Origin: Clostridiaceae bacterium
GTDB lineage: Bacteria > Bacillota > Clostridia > UBA1212 > DUPL01
Length of the DNA: 13,277 bases
Assembly (NCBI GenBank): GCA_012522035.1
Contig: JAAYLF010000234.1
Coordinates: forward strand, 1-13,277
Direction: 5' to 3'
Position numbers and translations under genes: made by a program. Shown in pieces: positions 1 through 7,781 of the stretch. Position 1 is the stretch's first letter. Each line of letters opens with the position of its first letter. The notes under the pieces were generated by a model. The model was not told the origin of the DNA, searched no databases, and saw only the letters and a program-made list of their open reading frames with translations.

Positions 1-2187
1 GGTTATCAGGAAGTATAAATTGTCCGTATCCTGCGAAACCTTTGCATAATCCAGGTCGTTTCGTCCTGTGCTGTTGATGTAGGTGTAGACACCGCCCCAT
101 GAAAGGTGTCTTCTGAAGGTTGTATCGTTCAGGTGATCCTTGAACTCAGGTCCTACATCAGACCACTCAGAAAGTCCCTTTGTTATGTCAATTGTTTTCT
201 GTCCGGAAGCGACTGGGGTTTTGTCTATTCCCTTGAACAGTCTGATATAGTTTGCCATCTGGTAATAGTAGTTGTCTCCAAATCCAACTCCTGTGCGTAT
301 TTTCATTGGTTCGCCATCACGGCTGAACTCAGGATTGAACTGGTCGACCAGATAGTAACCAGGAGTAAGGGTGTGAGCTGTGGTCTGCTGCTGGTTCTGG
401 GTTTTCTGAACACCCGCATACCATTCATTCCATCCAGTAATCATGATTACTTTTGGATTGACCTCAAGAGCATGTTTGAACTGCTGTTCAAAGCAAAGTC
501 CATATTTTGCAGTTTCCAGTGAGAAGTCAAAGTCCTGAAGTCCGTTGCCGTAATCTTTTACTCCCACATAGCTTCTTCCAGTACTGGTGTGGGCATGAGT
601 ACCCATGGTAACGGATATCTGTTCAATTACACCATCAAAATTTCTTCCTGGTGCCTGTGGATGCCAGTCAAGCCAATCCCAGTACCCTGCAAATGCCTTG
701 TCTTCCTCATATCTTGAAGCCTGCCAAGCCCAGCATTTCCTTATGGTGAACTTTGAAATCCACTCTTTAAATTCTCCGCTTTCGTAGAACTGTCTAATTT
801 TTGAATTTGAATTAATGGCTTGGTAGAATTGTTCCCTTGTTTGCGGAGTTGTACCTGATACGGTCCAAATATCTCCCTCCGGGTCATCGTTGTTGCCAAG
901 GATAAGTGGTTTCCCATCCCACTTAAACAAAAGTTCCTCGTATTCCGGAACGGAGTAGATGGTATCCTTTATTGTATACATGTCTATTACCAAGGTGGAA
1001 GGCATGTCGCCGCACATGGGGACAATCTGTGGTGTTTGCCCGCCCTTTCTCCTTATGTCAAGCCAGGTGTCGAAAAGGACTTTTACGCTTTCCGGGAAAG
1101 TCTGGGCATTTGACATGTCAAGGAAAATAAAGTCTATGCCTGCTGCCTGGAACATGGCTGCGTGCTTTCTGTAAATCCATTCATCGGTGGAAAGGTAGTA
1201 GCCGAAGTATGGTTCTGCCCAGTGTCCTCCTGGTGAATTTGGCAAAAAGGCTTTCAGTGCATCAAGCCCCTGTTCAAGATATATCTTTGTATGGTCGCGG
1301 ATCTCTCCGCCGGCTGAGTGCACATGGTTTATGAAGTAGAAAAGTCCTACATATTTTTCATTTTTCTTGTCTCCTGCTTCTTCGTTATCAGGAGTCTTTC
1401 TTCCCAAATCGTCCACTGCAAACCAGGTGGAATAATCCATCTGCCTGCCATGGTGTTCGACGTACTTTTGTGTTATTTGTCTGTTTACATACTCTACATT
1501 GTCCAACGATCCCTGCAGCTTGTCCACATCCATTCTCAAGTAGCCTGCATGAGGAACGGTTTCATTCTTCTTTGCTGCAAGTTCGTTTCCGTTGGCATCA
1601 AAGAGCATGATTTTTTCATTTTCAATTGTAACGCTGCAAATTAAATTATCGCTGATTCTGAATTCAATAGTGTCAAGATTGTCAGAAATTCTTACATTCT
1701 GTTCGGTTGACAAATCCATGCCGTGATCGATGGTTTCTTTCAATTTTGTGGATGGATCCTCTACCACAAGCTTGTCATTGGTTAATGTAAACCAAAGGCC
1801 TTGTGTTCCTTTAATGGTTACGTTGGTAAAAAGTCTGGTGCCTATGGATATCTGTCCACCTGTCATGACCAGGTCGAAGGTAAAGTATCCTGGTTCAAGA
1901 CCATAGTCATCTCCAATTGTAAAGCCAGGCCGTATTGAAAATGATCTTCCTGACTTGCATGTCAGTTTGCCATTTACTATTTCGGCACTGGAGGCTGAGG
2001 ATATTGCCCATTCATCCTTGCTTGTGTATTCTTTCAAGTCGGATACGGAAAAATCCATTTTGTAGATACTCTCTACGGATTCATATGCTTTGGTGTCTCT
2101 TGTTTCAAATCCCGACTCGCCTTGAGCAGATACAAGTATACCAAGGCAAATGATTAAGCAAACAATTATTCTGAGTACTCTCCTCAT
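1..2187 (-). CDS. Secreted glycoside hydrolase-like protein (GH99/GH71-like barrel) with CBM9-like C-terminal domain, partial
   Basis: The frame is open from the ATG at 2187 to the left edge (729 codons, no stop), so the C-terminus is missing. An SD sequence, GAGGTG, lies 5 bases upstream of the ATG. Residues 1-22 form a signal peptide: MRR, then a hydrophobic stretch ending in VSAQG. Residues about 35-225 look like a beta-sandwich, with many alternating hydrophobic strands and a DNLDTIEFRI-type segment. Residues about 275-600 look like a glycosidase TIM barrel: KYVGLFYFINH (278-288), WAEPYFGYY (323-331), DFIFLDMSN (352-360), YWDWLDWHP (502-510) and TGWNEWYAG (584-592). The GWNEW motif is typical of GH99, WbsX and GH71-like proteins. 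From about residue 650 a CBM9/DOMON-like domain begins, with STGRNDLDYAKV and DTDNLYFLIT. A role in exporting a polysaccharide-acting enzyme is inferred. The substrate is unknown, and D357 and E588 are only candidate catalytic residues. It could be a non-catalytic glycan-binding relative. Confidence 0.7.
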   Translation of the reverse strand, partial: MRRVLRIIVCLIICLGILVSAQGESGFETRDTKAYESVESIYKMDFSVSDLKEYTSKDEWAISSASSAEIVNGKLTCKSGRSFSIRPGFTIGDDYGLEPGYFTFDLVMTGGQISIGTRLFTNVTIKGTQGLWFTLTNDKLVVEDPSTKLKETIDHGMDLSTEQNVRISDNLDTIEFRISDNLICSVTIENEKIMLFDANGNELAAKKNETVPHAGYLRMDVDKLQGSLDNVEYVNRQITQKYVEHHGRQMDYSTWFAVDDLGRKTPDNEEAGDKKNEKYVGLFYFINHVHSAGGEIRDHTKIYLEQGLDALKAFLPNSPGGHWAEPYFGYYLSTDEWIYRKHAAMFQAAGIDFIFLDMSNAQTFPESVKVLFDTWLDIRRKGGQTPQIVPMCGDMPSTLVIDMYTIKDTIYSVPEYEELLFKWDGKPLILGNNDDPEGDIWTVSGTTPQTREQFYQAINSNSKIRQFYESGEFKEWISKFTIRKCWAWQASRYEEDKAFAGYWDWLDWHPQAPGRNFDGVIEQISVTMGTHAHTSTGRSYVGVKDYGNGLQDFDFSLETAKYGLCFEQQFKHALEVNPKVIMITGWNEWYAGVQKTQNQQQTTAHTLTPGYYLVDQFNPEFSRDGEPMKIRTGVGFGDNYYYQMANYIRLFKGIDKTPVASGQKTIDITKGLSEWSDVGPEFKDHLNDTTFRRHLSWGGVYTYINSTGRNDLDYAKVSQDTDNLYFLIT

Positions 2188-2219
2188 ATTACACCTCTTA
2201 AAATCATTGTTATTAATAT

Positions 2220-2247
2220 ATTATAATGATTAATACAAAATTTGCAA
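2220..2247 (-). promoter_or_regulatory. Putative promoter of the secreted glycosidase-like gene
   Basis: Reading the minus strand, TTGCAA (2247-2242) is followed after 16 bases by a perfect TATAAT (2225-2220). Transcription would begin near 2213, leaving a leader of about 25 bases that contains the GAGGTG ribosome binding site. This suggests the gene can be transcribed independently of the ABC operon that ends just upstream. The -35 box matches only 4 of 6 consensus bases. Confidence 0.45.
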
Positions 2248-2268
2248 TGTTTAAGCAAGGTTAACATT
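2246..2268 (-). terminator. Weak AT-rich hairpin at the end of the ABC operon
   Basis: AATGTT and AACATT arms (6 pairs, possibly extended by AA/TT with a bulge) surround a short loop and overlap the stop codon of the second ABC gene. They are followed on the minus strand by a T-containing stretch (ATTTTGTATT) rather than a clean U-tract. It overlaps the -35 box of the next gene. It may attenuate transcription, but it is a poor intrinsic terminator, so read-through into the glycosidase-like gene is likely. Confidence 0.2.
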
Positions 2269-4222
2269 AGGACAATTCACTCATGCCTGTATACAGGCTG
2301 TAGTACCTGCCTTTTAGTTCAAGTAAATCCTCGTGGTCTCCACGCTCTATAATCTCGCCATTTTCAATAACCATGATGGCATTTGCATTTCTTACCGTAG
2401 AAAGCCTGTGGGCGATAACAAAGGTGGTCTTGTTTTTCATCAATGAATCCATTCCTTTTTCTATGAGCTTCTCCGTTCTTGTATCGATGGAGCTGGTTGC
2501 TTCGTCCAGTACAAGCACAGGAGGATCTGAAATGGCTGCTCTTGCAATGGATACAAGCTGCTTTTGTCCCTGGGACAGATTTATACCGTCTTTTGTCAAA
2601 ACGGTGTCATAACCTTGAGGAAGTCTTTTTATAAACGAATGAGCGTTGGCAATCTTTGCGCTCTGGACTACTTCTTCGTCGGTGGCATCCAGTCTGCCGT
2701 ATCTAATGTTGTCCTTTATGGTTCCCTCAAAAAGGTGCACATCCTGAAGAACGAATCCCAAGGTTCTTCTAAGGTCCGCCTTCTTTATATCCCTTATATC
2801 TATGCCGTCATAAGTAATGGAACCTTCCTTTATTTCATAAAAACGGTTCAGAAGGTTTGTGACTGTGGTTTTTCCAGCACCAGTTGAACCAACAAAAGCA
2901 ATCTTCTGACCGGGTTTTGCGTAAAGCGAAAGGTTTTTAAGGACAATAACATCCTCTACATATCCGAAAACAACATTATTGAACCTTACATCGCCTTTTA
3001 GTTCGGTAAGCTTGTATCCCTCGGGAGTAGGAGTCTTCCAAACAGGTATAAGGTTTTCTTTTTGGCACTGGGTCATGTCAACAAAGGGTTTGTCGACAAG
3101 AACAAGCTCGTTGTTCTCGTTCCTTTTTGCCATCGCCAGTGTGGTTTTGCCATTGTCCTCCTCGGGCTCTTCGTCAAGCACAGCAAAGATTCTTTCCGCA
3201 CCGGCAAGGGCGGCAAGAAGCGTGTTGGTCTGGTTTGCAATCTGTGTTATTGGCTGTGAAAACGCTCTTGTAAACTGGAGGAAAGATGCCAGCGTTCCCA
3301 CGTCCATGGCAAAGAAGGCAAGATTTACAGGGTTTGCAATTATGAGAGCTCCAACACATGCGGTAATTGCATATTGAACATAAGAAAGATTACCCATGAT
3401 GGGCATAAGTATTCCTGCATATGTCTGGGCGTCTGTAGATGCTTTTCTAAGCTCTTCATTCAGAGCTTCAAACTCGCTCAGATTCTTGTCTTCGTGGTTG
3501 AATATCTTTACGACTTTCTGTCCTTCCATCATTTCTTCAATAAAGCTATTCAGTTCGCCCAGACTTTTCTGCTGGTTCCTAAAGTTTTCAGCACTCTTTT
3601 TGCCTACAAACCTGACAACCCTGAGCATGACAAAAAGCATCAGGATTACGAAAATTGTAAGGAAGGGACTGTAGTAGACCATCATTATGAAGGTTCCTAC
3701 AATTGTAATTGCAGATGTGATTGTCTGGGAAAGGCTTTGCTCAAGAGCCATGGTGATGTGTTCCATGTCATTTGTAAAACGGCTCATTAACTCTCCATGA
3801 GTGTTTCTGTCAAAGAAGCCAACGGGCAGACTCTGCAAATGATCAAACAGCTCTTTTCTTATTCTGTTTGTTGTCTTTTGCGATATGATAAGGAGCAGTC
3901 TGTTGCCAAAATATGTGGACAATGCTCCAAGAAAATAGACAACTATCATAATGACAAGGGTGTCAAACACTCCCGACATGATGATTTCTTTTGCTGTACT
4001 TGCATCATGGCCTGCATCCATCAGCAGCTTTATATTATTCATCAGGTTGTTTATGAGGGGTCTCAGCAGTGAAGTGCCGATAATTCCTGCCAAGGAGCTG
4101 AAAATGATCAAGATTATTGCAAACACAAGCCCTAATGTGTGCCCGGACATGTATTTGTACATGCGCGCAAGGGTTTTAAAAGCGTTTTTAGGTTTATTCT
4201 CTACATGCATTTTTCTACGCAT
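2267..4222 (-). CDS. Heterodimeric ABC exporter, subunit with catalytic Walker B (TM288-like)
   Basis: This is a type IV (exporter-fold) half-transporter of 651 residues, with a membrane domain (about 25-340) and a C-terminal ATPase domain (about 410-645). Visible motifs are Walker A GSTGAGKT (445-452), an altered signature LSQGQ (549-553, normally LSGGQ), Walker B VLVLDE with catalytic Glu574, and H-loop His605 in AHRLS. The LSQGQ signature is known from TM288-type subunits of heterodimeric exporters. A linker of about 50 residues (355-408) with few conserved features separates the two domains. The start at 4222 is chosen because AAGGAG lies 9 bases upstream. An in-frame start at 4309 would bury 95 bases in the previous gene. 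It overlaps the upstream subunit gene by 8 bases, implying translational coupling. The likely job is drug, lipid or peptide export; the substrate is not readable. Confidence 0.93.
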   Translation of the reverse strand: MRRKMHVENKPKNAFKTLARMYKYMSGHTLGLVFAIILIIFSSLAGIIGTSLLRPLINNLMNNIKLLMDAGHDASTAKEIIMSGVFDTLVIMIVVYFLGALSTYFGNRLLLIISQKTTNRIRKELFDHLQSLPVGFFDRNTHGELMSRFTNDMEHITMALEQSLSQTITSAITIVGTFIMMVYYSPFLTIFVILMLFVMLRVVRFVGKKSAENFRNQQKSLGELNSFIEEMMEGQKVVKIFNHEDKNLSEFEALNEELRKASTDAQTYAGILMPIMGNLSYVQYAITACVGALIIANPVNLAFFAMDVGTLASFLQFTRAFSQPITQIANQTNTLLAALAGAERIFAVLDEEPEEDNGKTTLAMAKRNENNELVLVDKPFVDMTQCQKENLIPVWKTPTPEGYKLTELKGDVRFNNVVFGYVEDVIVLKNLSLYAKPGQKIAFVGSTGAGKTTVTNLLNRFYEIKEGSITYDGIDIRDIKKADLRRTLGFVLQDVHLFEGTIKDNIRYGRLDATDEEVVQSAKIANAHSFIKRLPQGYDTVLTKDGINLSQGQKQLVSIARAAISDPPVLVLDEATSSIDTRTEKLIEKGMDSLMKNKTTFVIAHRLSTVRNANAIMVIENGEIIERGDHEDLLELKGRYYSLYTGMSELS

Positions 4223-6014
4223 CTGCAAGCACTCCTTCCTGCTGTGATTTGTATATGTCTTCATATATCTCGCAATTTTCAAGAAGTTCCTCATGGGTTC
4301 CGATTGCATTTATTTTTCCATCATCCATGACTATTATCCTGTCGCAGTGGGATATGGATCTGACTCTCTGTGCAATTATTATCACAGTAATTCCTTTCAG
4401 GTTCTCTTTGAAAGAAGCACGGATTTTCGCATCCGTTGCCATGTCCACGGCACTTGTGGAGTCGTCCAGGATAATAACCTTTGGTTTTTTCAACAAGGAA
4501 CGGGCAATACAGAGTCTTTGCTTCTGTCCTCCTGAGAAGTTTGCACCGCCCTGTTCAACCCAGTGGTCAAGACCTTTTTCCAGCTTGCTTACAAAAGGCC
4601 AGGCCTGGGCTTGTTTTAAAGCCTCGATGATTTCTTCATCCGTGGCTTTCTCATTTCCCCATTTCATGTTGTCTCTTATGGTTCCTGAGAAAAGGGTGTT
4701 CTTCTGCAGAATCATAGCCACTGCATCTCTCAAACTTTTCAGGGAGTAATCCTTTACATTGACTCCGCCTACCAGGACTTCTCCCTTGGTTACGTCGTAC
4801 AGTCTTGGAATGAGCTGCACAAGGGTGGTCTTTGCAGAGCCGGTGGCTCCAATTATTCCTATGTTTTCTCCGGATGCAATTGAAAGGTTTATGTCTGACA
4901 ATGTATCTTCGCCTTTTCCTTCCTCATATCTGAAACTCACATTGTTAAAGACAATTGATCCGTCTTTTACTTCCACAACAGGATTCTCAGGATCTTTTAT
5001 TGAAGACTCGGTGTCCATTACCTCAAATACACGCTCTGCAGAAGCTTTAGAGCGTACAAACATGAGGAACAGAAAAGATATCATCATCAGGGATATGAGT
5101 ATCTGCGTTACATAGGAGATAAAGCTTATGAGGTCGCCTGCCTGCATTCCCGATACATTTTCCGCACCGGTGACTATTCTGGTTATTGTGGTGTCGGCCA
5201 CCATGCCGCTTCCAAACCAGAGGATGGCAATTATGCATCCGTAAATAACGAGCTGCATTAGAGGCATGGTGAAAATGACCACTTTTACTGCGCCAATGGC
5301 CGTGTTGGTAAAGTCGTCATTGGATTTTTTGAACTTCTCCTTCTCATAATCTTCACGCACAAAACTCTTAACAACCCTTATGCCTGTAAGGTTTTCCTGG
5401 ATGGAGGCGTTGAGGGCGTCAAACTTCTTCTGAAGTTTTCTAAACCTGGGATGGGCAGTTCTTATTATGAAATACAAAGCGACGCCCAGTATTGGAATTG
5501 CGACAAGGAATACAAGGGCAAGCTCGCTGTTTATGCTTAGTGCGAGTATCAAGGCAAAAAGCAGCATGAAGGGTGCTCGTATAAGCATCCTCAAAGACAT
5601 CATTCCTGCCATTTGAATATTGGTTATGTCTGTAGTGAGTCTGGTAATCAGTGATGGAACACTGAATTTGTCCAGATCTGCAAAAGAAAAGGTCTGTATC
5701 TGTTTGAAAAGATCATATCGGAGTTCGGTGCCTCCACCCTGGGCTGCCGCCGCTGCCAGACGAGCAGCAAGAGCTCCGCACAGCAGTGCAATCAATGCCA
5801 GGAGTATCATCACAGCACCTACGGTTATAATATATCTGGTGTCTTCATTGGTGAAACTTGTGTTTGCTCTTACCGTATCACTGACCCTGTTTACTATCAA
5901 TGCCATCATATAGGGCATGAGAACGTCGCATAATACTTCAACCAGCATCAATATAGGGCATAGAATTGCATATGTTTTGTACTTTTTAAAGTATTTAATC
6001 AATCGAACAAGCAT
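4215..6014 (-). CDS. Heterodimeric ABC exporter, subunit with degenerate ATP site (TM287-like)
   Basis: This is a half-transporter of 599 residues. The membrane domain (about 10-325) has hydrophobic helices near 15-42, 63-90, 146-185 and 245-320. The ATPase domain (about 350-590) shows Walker A GATGSAKT (389-396, with Ala394 in place of the usual Gly), a canonical signature NFSGGQKQR (492-500), Walker B ending D517-D518 (Asp where the catalytic Glu belongs) and an H-loop Gln549 (AQR instead of AHR). These losses mark the degenerate-site partner of a heterodimer. Its intact SGGQ would pair with the Walker motifs of the other subunit. The start at 6014 is chosen from GGAGGA about 10 bases upstream. 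A TTG at 6056 is in frame but falls inside the -10 box. It is the first gene of a leftward operon with the partner subunit. Confidence 0.93.
   Translation of the reverse strand: MLVRLIKYFKKYKTYAILCPILMLVEVLCDVLMPYMMALIVNRVSDTVRANTSFTNEDTRYIITVGAVMILLALIALLCGALAARLAAAAAQGGGTELRYDLFKQIQTFSFADLDKFSVPSLITRLTTDITNIQMAGMMSLRMLIRAPFMLLFALILALSINSELALVFLVAIPILGVALYFIIRTAHPRFRKLQKKFDALNASIQENLTGIRVVKSFVREDYEKEKFKKSNDDFTNTAIGAVKVVIFTMPLMQLVIYGCIIAILWFGSGMVADTTITRIVTGAENVSGMQAGDLISFISYVTQILISLMMISFLFLMFVRSKASAERVFEVMDTESSIKDPENPVVEVKDGSIVFNNVSFRYEEGKGEDTLSDINLSIASGENIGIIGATGSAKTTLVQLIPRLYDVTKGEVLVGGVNVKDYSLKSLRDAVAMILQKNTLFSGTIRDNMKWGNEKATDEEIIEALKQAQAWPFVSKLEKGLDHWVEQGGANFSGGQKQRLCIARSLLKKPKVIILDDSTSAVDMATDAKIRASFKENLKGITVIIIAQRVRSISHCDRIIVMDDGKINAIGTHEELLENCEIYEDIYKSQQEGVLADA
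4232..4237 (-). promoter_or_regulatory. Ribosome binding site that fixes the second ABC start
   Basis: AAGGAG lies 9 bases before the ATG at 4222 and inside the coding sequence of the upstream ABC subunit. It supports the short, overlapping start and coupled translation. Confidence 0.75.
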
Positions 6015-6025
6015 CCGATATATTT

Positions 6026-6031
6026 CCTCCA
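6026..6031 (-). promoter_or_regulatory. Ribosome binding site that fixes the first ABC start
   Basis: GTGGAGG lies 11 bases before the ATG at 6014 (GGAGGA at 10). The spacing is slightly long but no better start is nearby. Confidence 0.65.
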
Positions 6032-6055
6032 CTTCATGATAATTATATAGAATCA

Positions 6056-6084
6056 AATATATCTTTTTTTGTATTTTTAATCAA
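6056..6084 (-). promoter_or_regulatory. Putative promoter of the ABC exporter operon
   Basis: On the minus strand, TTGATT (6084-6079) is followed by a 17-base A-rich spacer and TATATT (6061-6056). Transcription would start near 6049. A second, perfect TATAAT (6047-6042) lies just downstream but has no good -35 partner. The promoter is divergent from that of the DUF2156 gene. Confidence 0.5.
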
Positions 6085-6128
6085 CAGTTTGGTGTAAATA
6101 TTGTGTGAATGTGAAAACCCTGACGATG

Positions 6129-6137
6129 TGGTATAAT
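6129..6137 (+). promoter_or_regulatory. Putative extended -10 promoter of the DUF2156 gene
   Basis: TGGTATAAT is a perfect extended -10 element (TGn followed by TATAAT). No convincing -35 box lies 16-18 bases upstream, which is tolerated by extended -10 promoters. Transcription would start near 6144, about 30 bases before the ATG. Confidence 0.5.
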
Positions 6138-6161
6138 AGAACGGATGTAATATGATTTATC

Positions 6162-6168
6162 AAGGAGG
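6162..6168 (+). promoter_or_regulatory. Ribosome binding site that fixes the DUF2156 start
   Basis: A full AAGGAGG lies 4 bases before the ATG at 6173. An in-frame ATG at 6152 lies upstream of this site and has none of its own, so it is rejected as the start. Confidence 0.85.
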
Positions 6169-6172
6169 ACTT

Positions 6173-7072
6173 ATGCTTAATTTCAAGGAAGTGGAACCTT
6201 CTGACATAAATTTGCTTGGCGAGTATTTGAAGCATCAGGAGTTTAGAACCTGCGACTTTACAGCAGGAGCAATATTTATGTGGAGAGACTATTTTTATTC
6301 AGAATATGCGATATACAAGGATATGCTCATCTTCAAGGTGGCATATCCTACAAGTGGGACAAGTTTCAGCTATCCCATAGGCAAAGGCTCTACGGATGAA
6401 GCTATGAAGGCAATAGAGGATTACACAAGAGAAAACGGCCTGGAGCTGAAGTTCTGTACCCTGCCTGAAAAAGCCATGGAGTATGTAAAATTCCGGTATG
6501 GCGACAAATGCCATTTCATAACCAGCAGGGACTGGTATGACTATCTTTACAATGCAGAAAGCTTGAAAACCTTCAAAGGCAAGAAGTATCACGGACAGAG
6601 AAATCATGTAAACAGATTTCTGCGTGAATATCCCAACTACAAATATCATAGGATTACAAAAGACAACCTGGACAGGGTTGTTGAGGCTTTTGACAAATAT
6701 TTTCTTCCTTCTGACGATGTTTCCGGTTCGGAATTGAGGGAAGCAAAAAGGGCAAGGGAATATTTGAACTACTTTTTGAGTTTCAATCACCTGGGTGGTT
6801 TTATAGAAGTGGATGGTGAAGTGATTGCTTTTGCACTCGGTGAGGTGGTAAAGGATACACTCTTTGTACATGTGGAGAGGGCGGTTACCGACTACCACGG
6901 CTCCTATCAGATGATTGTAAGTGAGTTTGCAAAAGACTATGCATCCGACGGAGTTATATACATCAACAGGGAGGAAGACGTGGGAGATCCGGGTCTTAGA
7001 AAATCCAAGTTGTCTTACAAACCAATAAGACTTCTTGAAAAATATTGCGCTCATATTGAACTTTTTGAATAA
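6173..7072 (+). CDS. DUF2156 (LPG-synthase C-terminal-like, GNAT-fold) protein
   Basis: This soluble protein of 299 residues has no signal peptide or membrane helices. The whole length resembles the DUF2156 family, which shares the double GNAT fold with the catalytic domain of phosphatidylglycerol lysyltransferase (MprF). Visible hallmarks are the N-terminal FRTCDFTAGAIFMWRDYF region, the K-rich KGKKYHGQRNHVNRF segment typical of an aminoacyl- or acyl-transfer site, the strand pair GGFIEVDGEVIAFALGE, and the family's C-terminal NREEDVGDPGLRKSKLSY motif. Family members lacking the MprF membrane domain are mostly uncharacterised; aminoacyl transfer from tRNA to a lipid or other acceptor is the usual guess. 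It is the first gene of a rightward cluster. The gap to the next gene is 35 bases. Confidence 0.88.
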   Translation: MLNFKEVEPSDINLLGEYLKHQEFRTCDFTAGAIFMWRDYFYSEYAIYKDMLIFKVAYPTSGTSFSYPIGKGSTDEAMKAIEDYTRENGLELKFCTLPEKAMEYVKFRYGDKCHFITSRDWYDYLYNAESLKTFKGKKYHGQRNHVNRFLREYPNYKYHRITKDNLDRVVEAFDKYFLPSDDVSGSELREAKRAREYLNYFLSFNHLGGFIEVDGEVIAFALGEVVKDTLFVHVERAVTDYHGSYQMIVSEFAKDYASDGVIYINREEDVGDPGLRKSKLSYKPIRLLEKYCAHIELFE

Positions 7073-7084
7073 AGAATATATAAT
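7056..7084 (+). promoter_or_regulatory. Putative internal promoter before the beta-helix gene
   Basis: TTGAAC (7056-7061), a 17-base spacer and a perfect TATAAT (7079-7084) overlap the last codons of the DUF2156 gene. Transcription would start near 7091, giving a leader of about 17 bases carrying the AAGGAAG site. Its position inside a short gap of a likely operon makes it a secondary promoter at best. Confidence 0.4.
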
Positions 7085-7107
7085 GGGATAAAACAAGGAA
7101 GTGTCTT

Positions 7108-7767
7108 ATGAATCTGACCTTAAAGCTTTTTTCTCTAGACAAGTCCATAGCAGGAGATTTGCTTAAGAATTATGAGTTTCCATGGGAGTGCCTTAATGAT
7201 ATTGGAAAATATATTCTTGAGGCAGCCCTTTTGCTTACATATGACTATGTTCAGATTAAAGAAAATGTTTGGGTTGCAAATTGTGCGAAAATCAGTCCGA
7301 CAGCCTGTATTGAAGGTCCCGCGATCGTATGCAGGGGTGCGGAAATAAGGCATTGTGCGTATATAAGAGGTAATGTCATTGTGGGTGAAGGTGCCGTTGT
7401 AGGGAATTCAACAGAGGTAAAGAACTCCATCCTTTTCAATGAAGTGCAGGTGCCTCATTTCAACTATGTCGGAGACTCGATTCTTGGTTACAAGGCCCAT
7501 TTCGGTGCAGGAGTAATAACTTCAAATGTAAAGTCGGACAAGAAGAACATATTTGTAAGGATGGAAGACGGAAGTGTTATCCCATCCAACTTGAGAAAGT
7601 TTGGAGCATTGGTTGGAGATTTTGTGGAAATTGGATGTAATACGGTACTTAATCCTGGAACAATTATTGGACGCAATACGAATATTTATCCTTTGTCGTG
7701 TGTAAGGGGATATGTGAAGGAAAACAGCATATACAAGAGGTTGGGAGAAGTAGTGGACAAATTATAG
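7108..7767 (+). CDS. Left-handed beta-helix (hexapeptide-repeat) acyltransferase-like protein, GlmU C-terminus-like
   Basis: The protein has 219 residues and an AAGGAAG ribosome binding site. After an alpha-helical N-terminus (about 1-45), residues about 50-200 contain imperfect hexapeptide repeats of the V-x-x-G-A/N type (IVGEGAVVGNSTEV, GALVGDFVEIGCNTVLNPGTIIG), which fold as a left-handed parallel beta-helix. The segment VPHFNYVGDSILG (115-127) with His117, followed by GAGVITSN (133-140), resembles the GlmU acetyltransferase site (H-x-x-Y-x-G-D, then GAG-T-I-x-N). The uridylyltransferase domain of GlmU is absent, so this is not a full GlmU even though relatives are often labelled so. A role as a sugar N- or O-acyltransferase, or nucleotide-sugar binder, is inferred. 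The gap to the next gene is 14 bases. Confidence 0.82.
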   Translation: MNLTLKLFSLDKSIAGDLLKNYEFPWECLNDIGKYILEAALLLTYDYVQIKENVWVANCAKISPTACIEGPAIVCRGAEIRHCAYIRGNVIVGEGAVVGNSTEVKNSILFNEVQVPHFNYVGDSILGYKAHFGAGVITSNVKSDKKNIFVRMEDGSVIPSNLRKFGALVGDFVEIGCNTVLNPGTIIGRNTNIYPLSCVRGYVKENSIYKRLGEVVDKL

Positions 7768-7772
7768 AAGGA
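7768..7772 (+). promoter_or_regulatory. Ribosome binding site that fixes the E2-like start
   Basis: AAGGA immediately follows the stop codon of the beta-helix gene and lies 9 bases before the ATG at 7782. An in-frame ATG at 7698 would overlap the beta-helix gene by 70 bases and has no such site. Confidence 0.65.
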
Positions 7773-7781
7773 TGGTGTGAA

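Larger units (their letters stand above)
6015..6172. other. Divergent intergenic region
   Basis: The largest non-coding stretch in the window separates the leftward ABC operon from the rightward four-gene cluster. It holds one candidate promoter for each direction. No clear operator palindrome, riboswitch fold or small open frame with a ribosome binding site was seen. Confidence 0.6.

Noticed and set aside
106..522. Plus-strand open frames in the first 2.1 kb
   Set aside because: The minus strand is one continuous coding frame from 2187 to the edge with a signal peptide and glycosidase-like motifs; the plus-strand frames are unrelated to any family.
2979..3377. Plus-strand open frames inside the ABC genes (also 4249-4749)
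   Set aside because: They are shadows of the strongly conserved ABC transporter genes on the minus strand and resemble no family.
4223..4309. Longer start for the second ABC subunit
   Set aside because: It would overlap the upstream subunit gene by 95 bases, and a good ribosome binding site supports the start at 4222.
6015..6056. TTG start for the first ABC subunit
   Set aside because: The TTG lies in the putative -10 box and has no ribosome binding site; the ATG at 6014 is preceded by GGAGGA.
6299..7096. Long minus-strand open frame of 265 codons
   Set aside because: It lies wholly antisense to the DUF2156 gene, has no recognisable family motifs and no convincing ribosome binding site.
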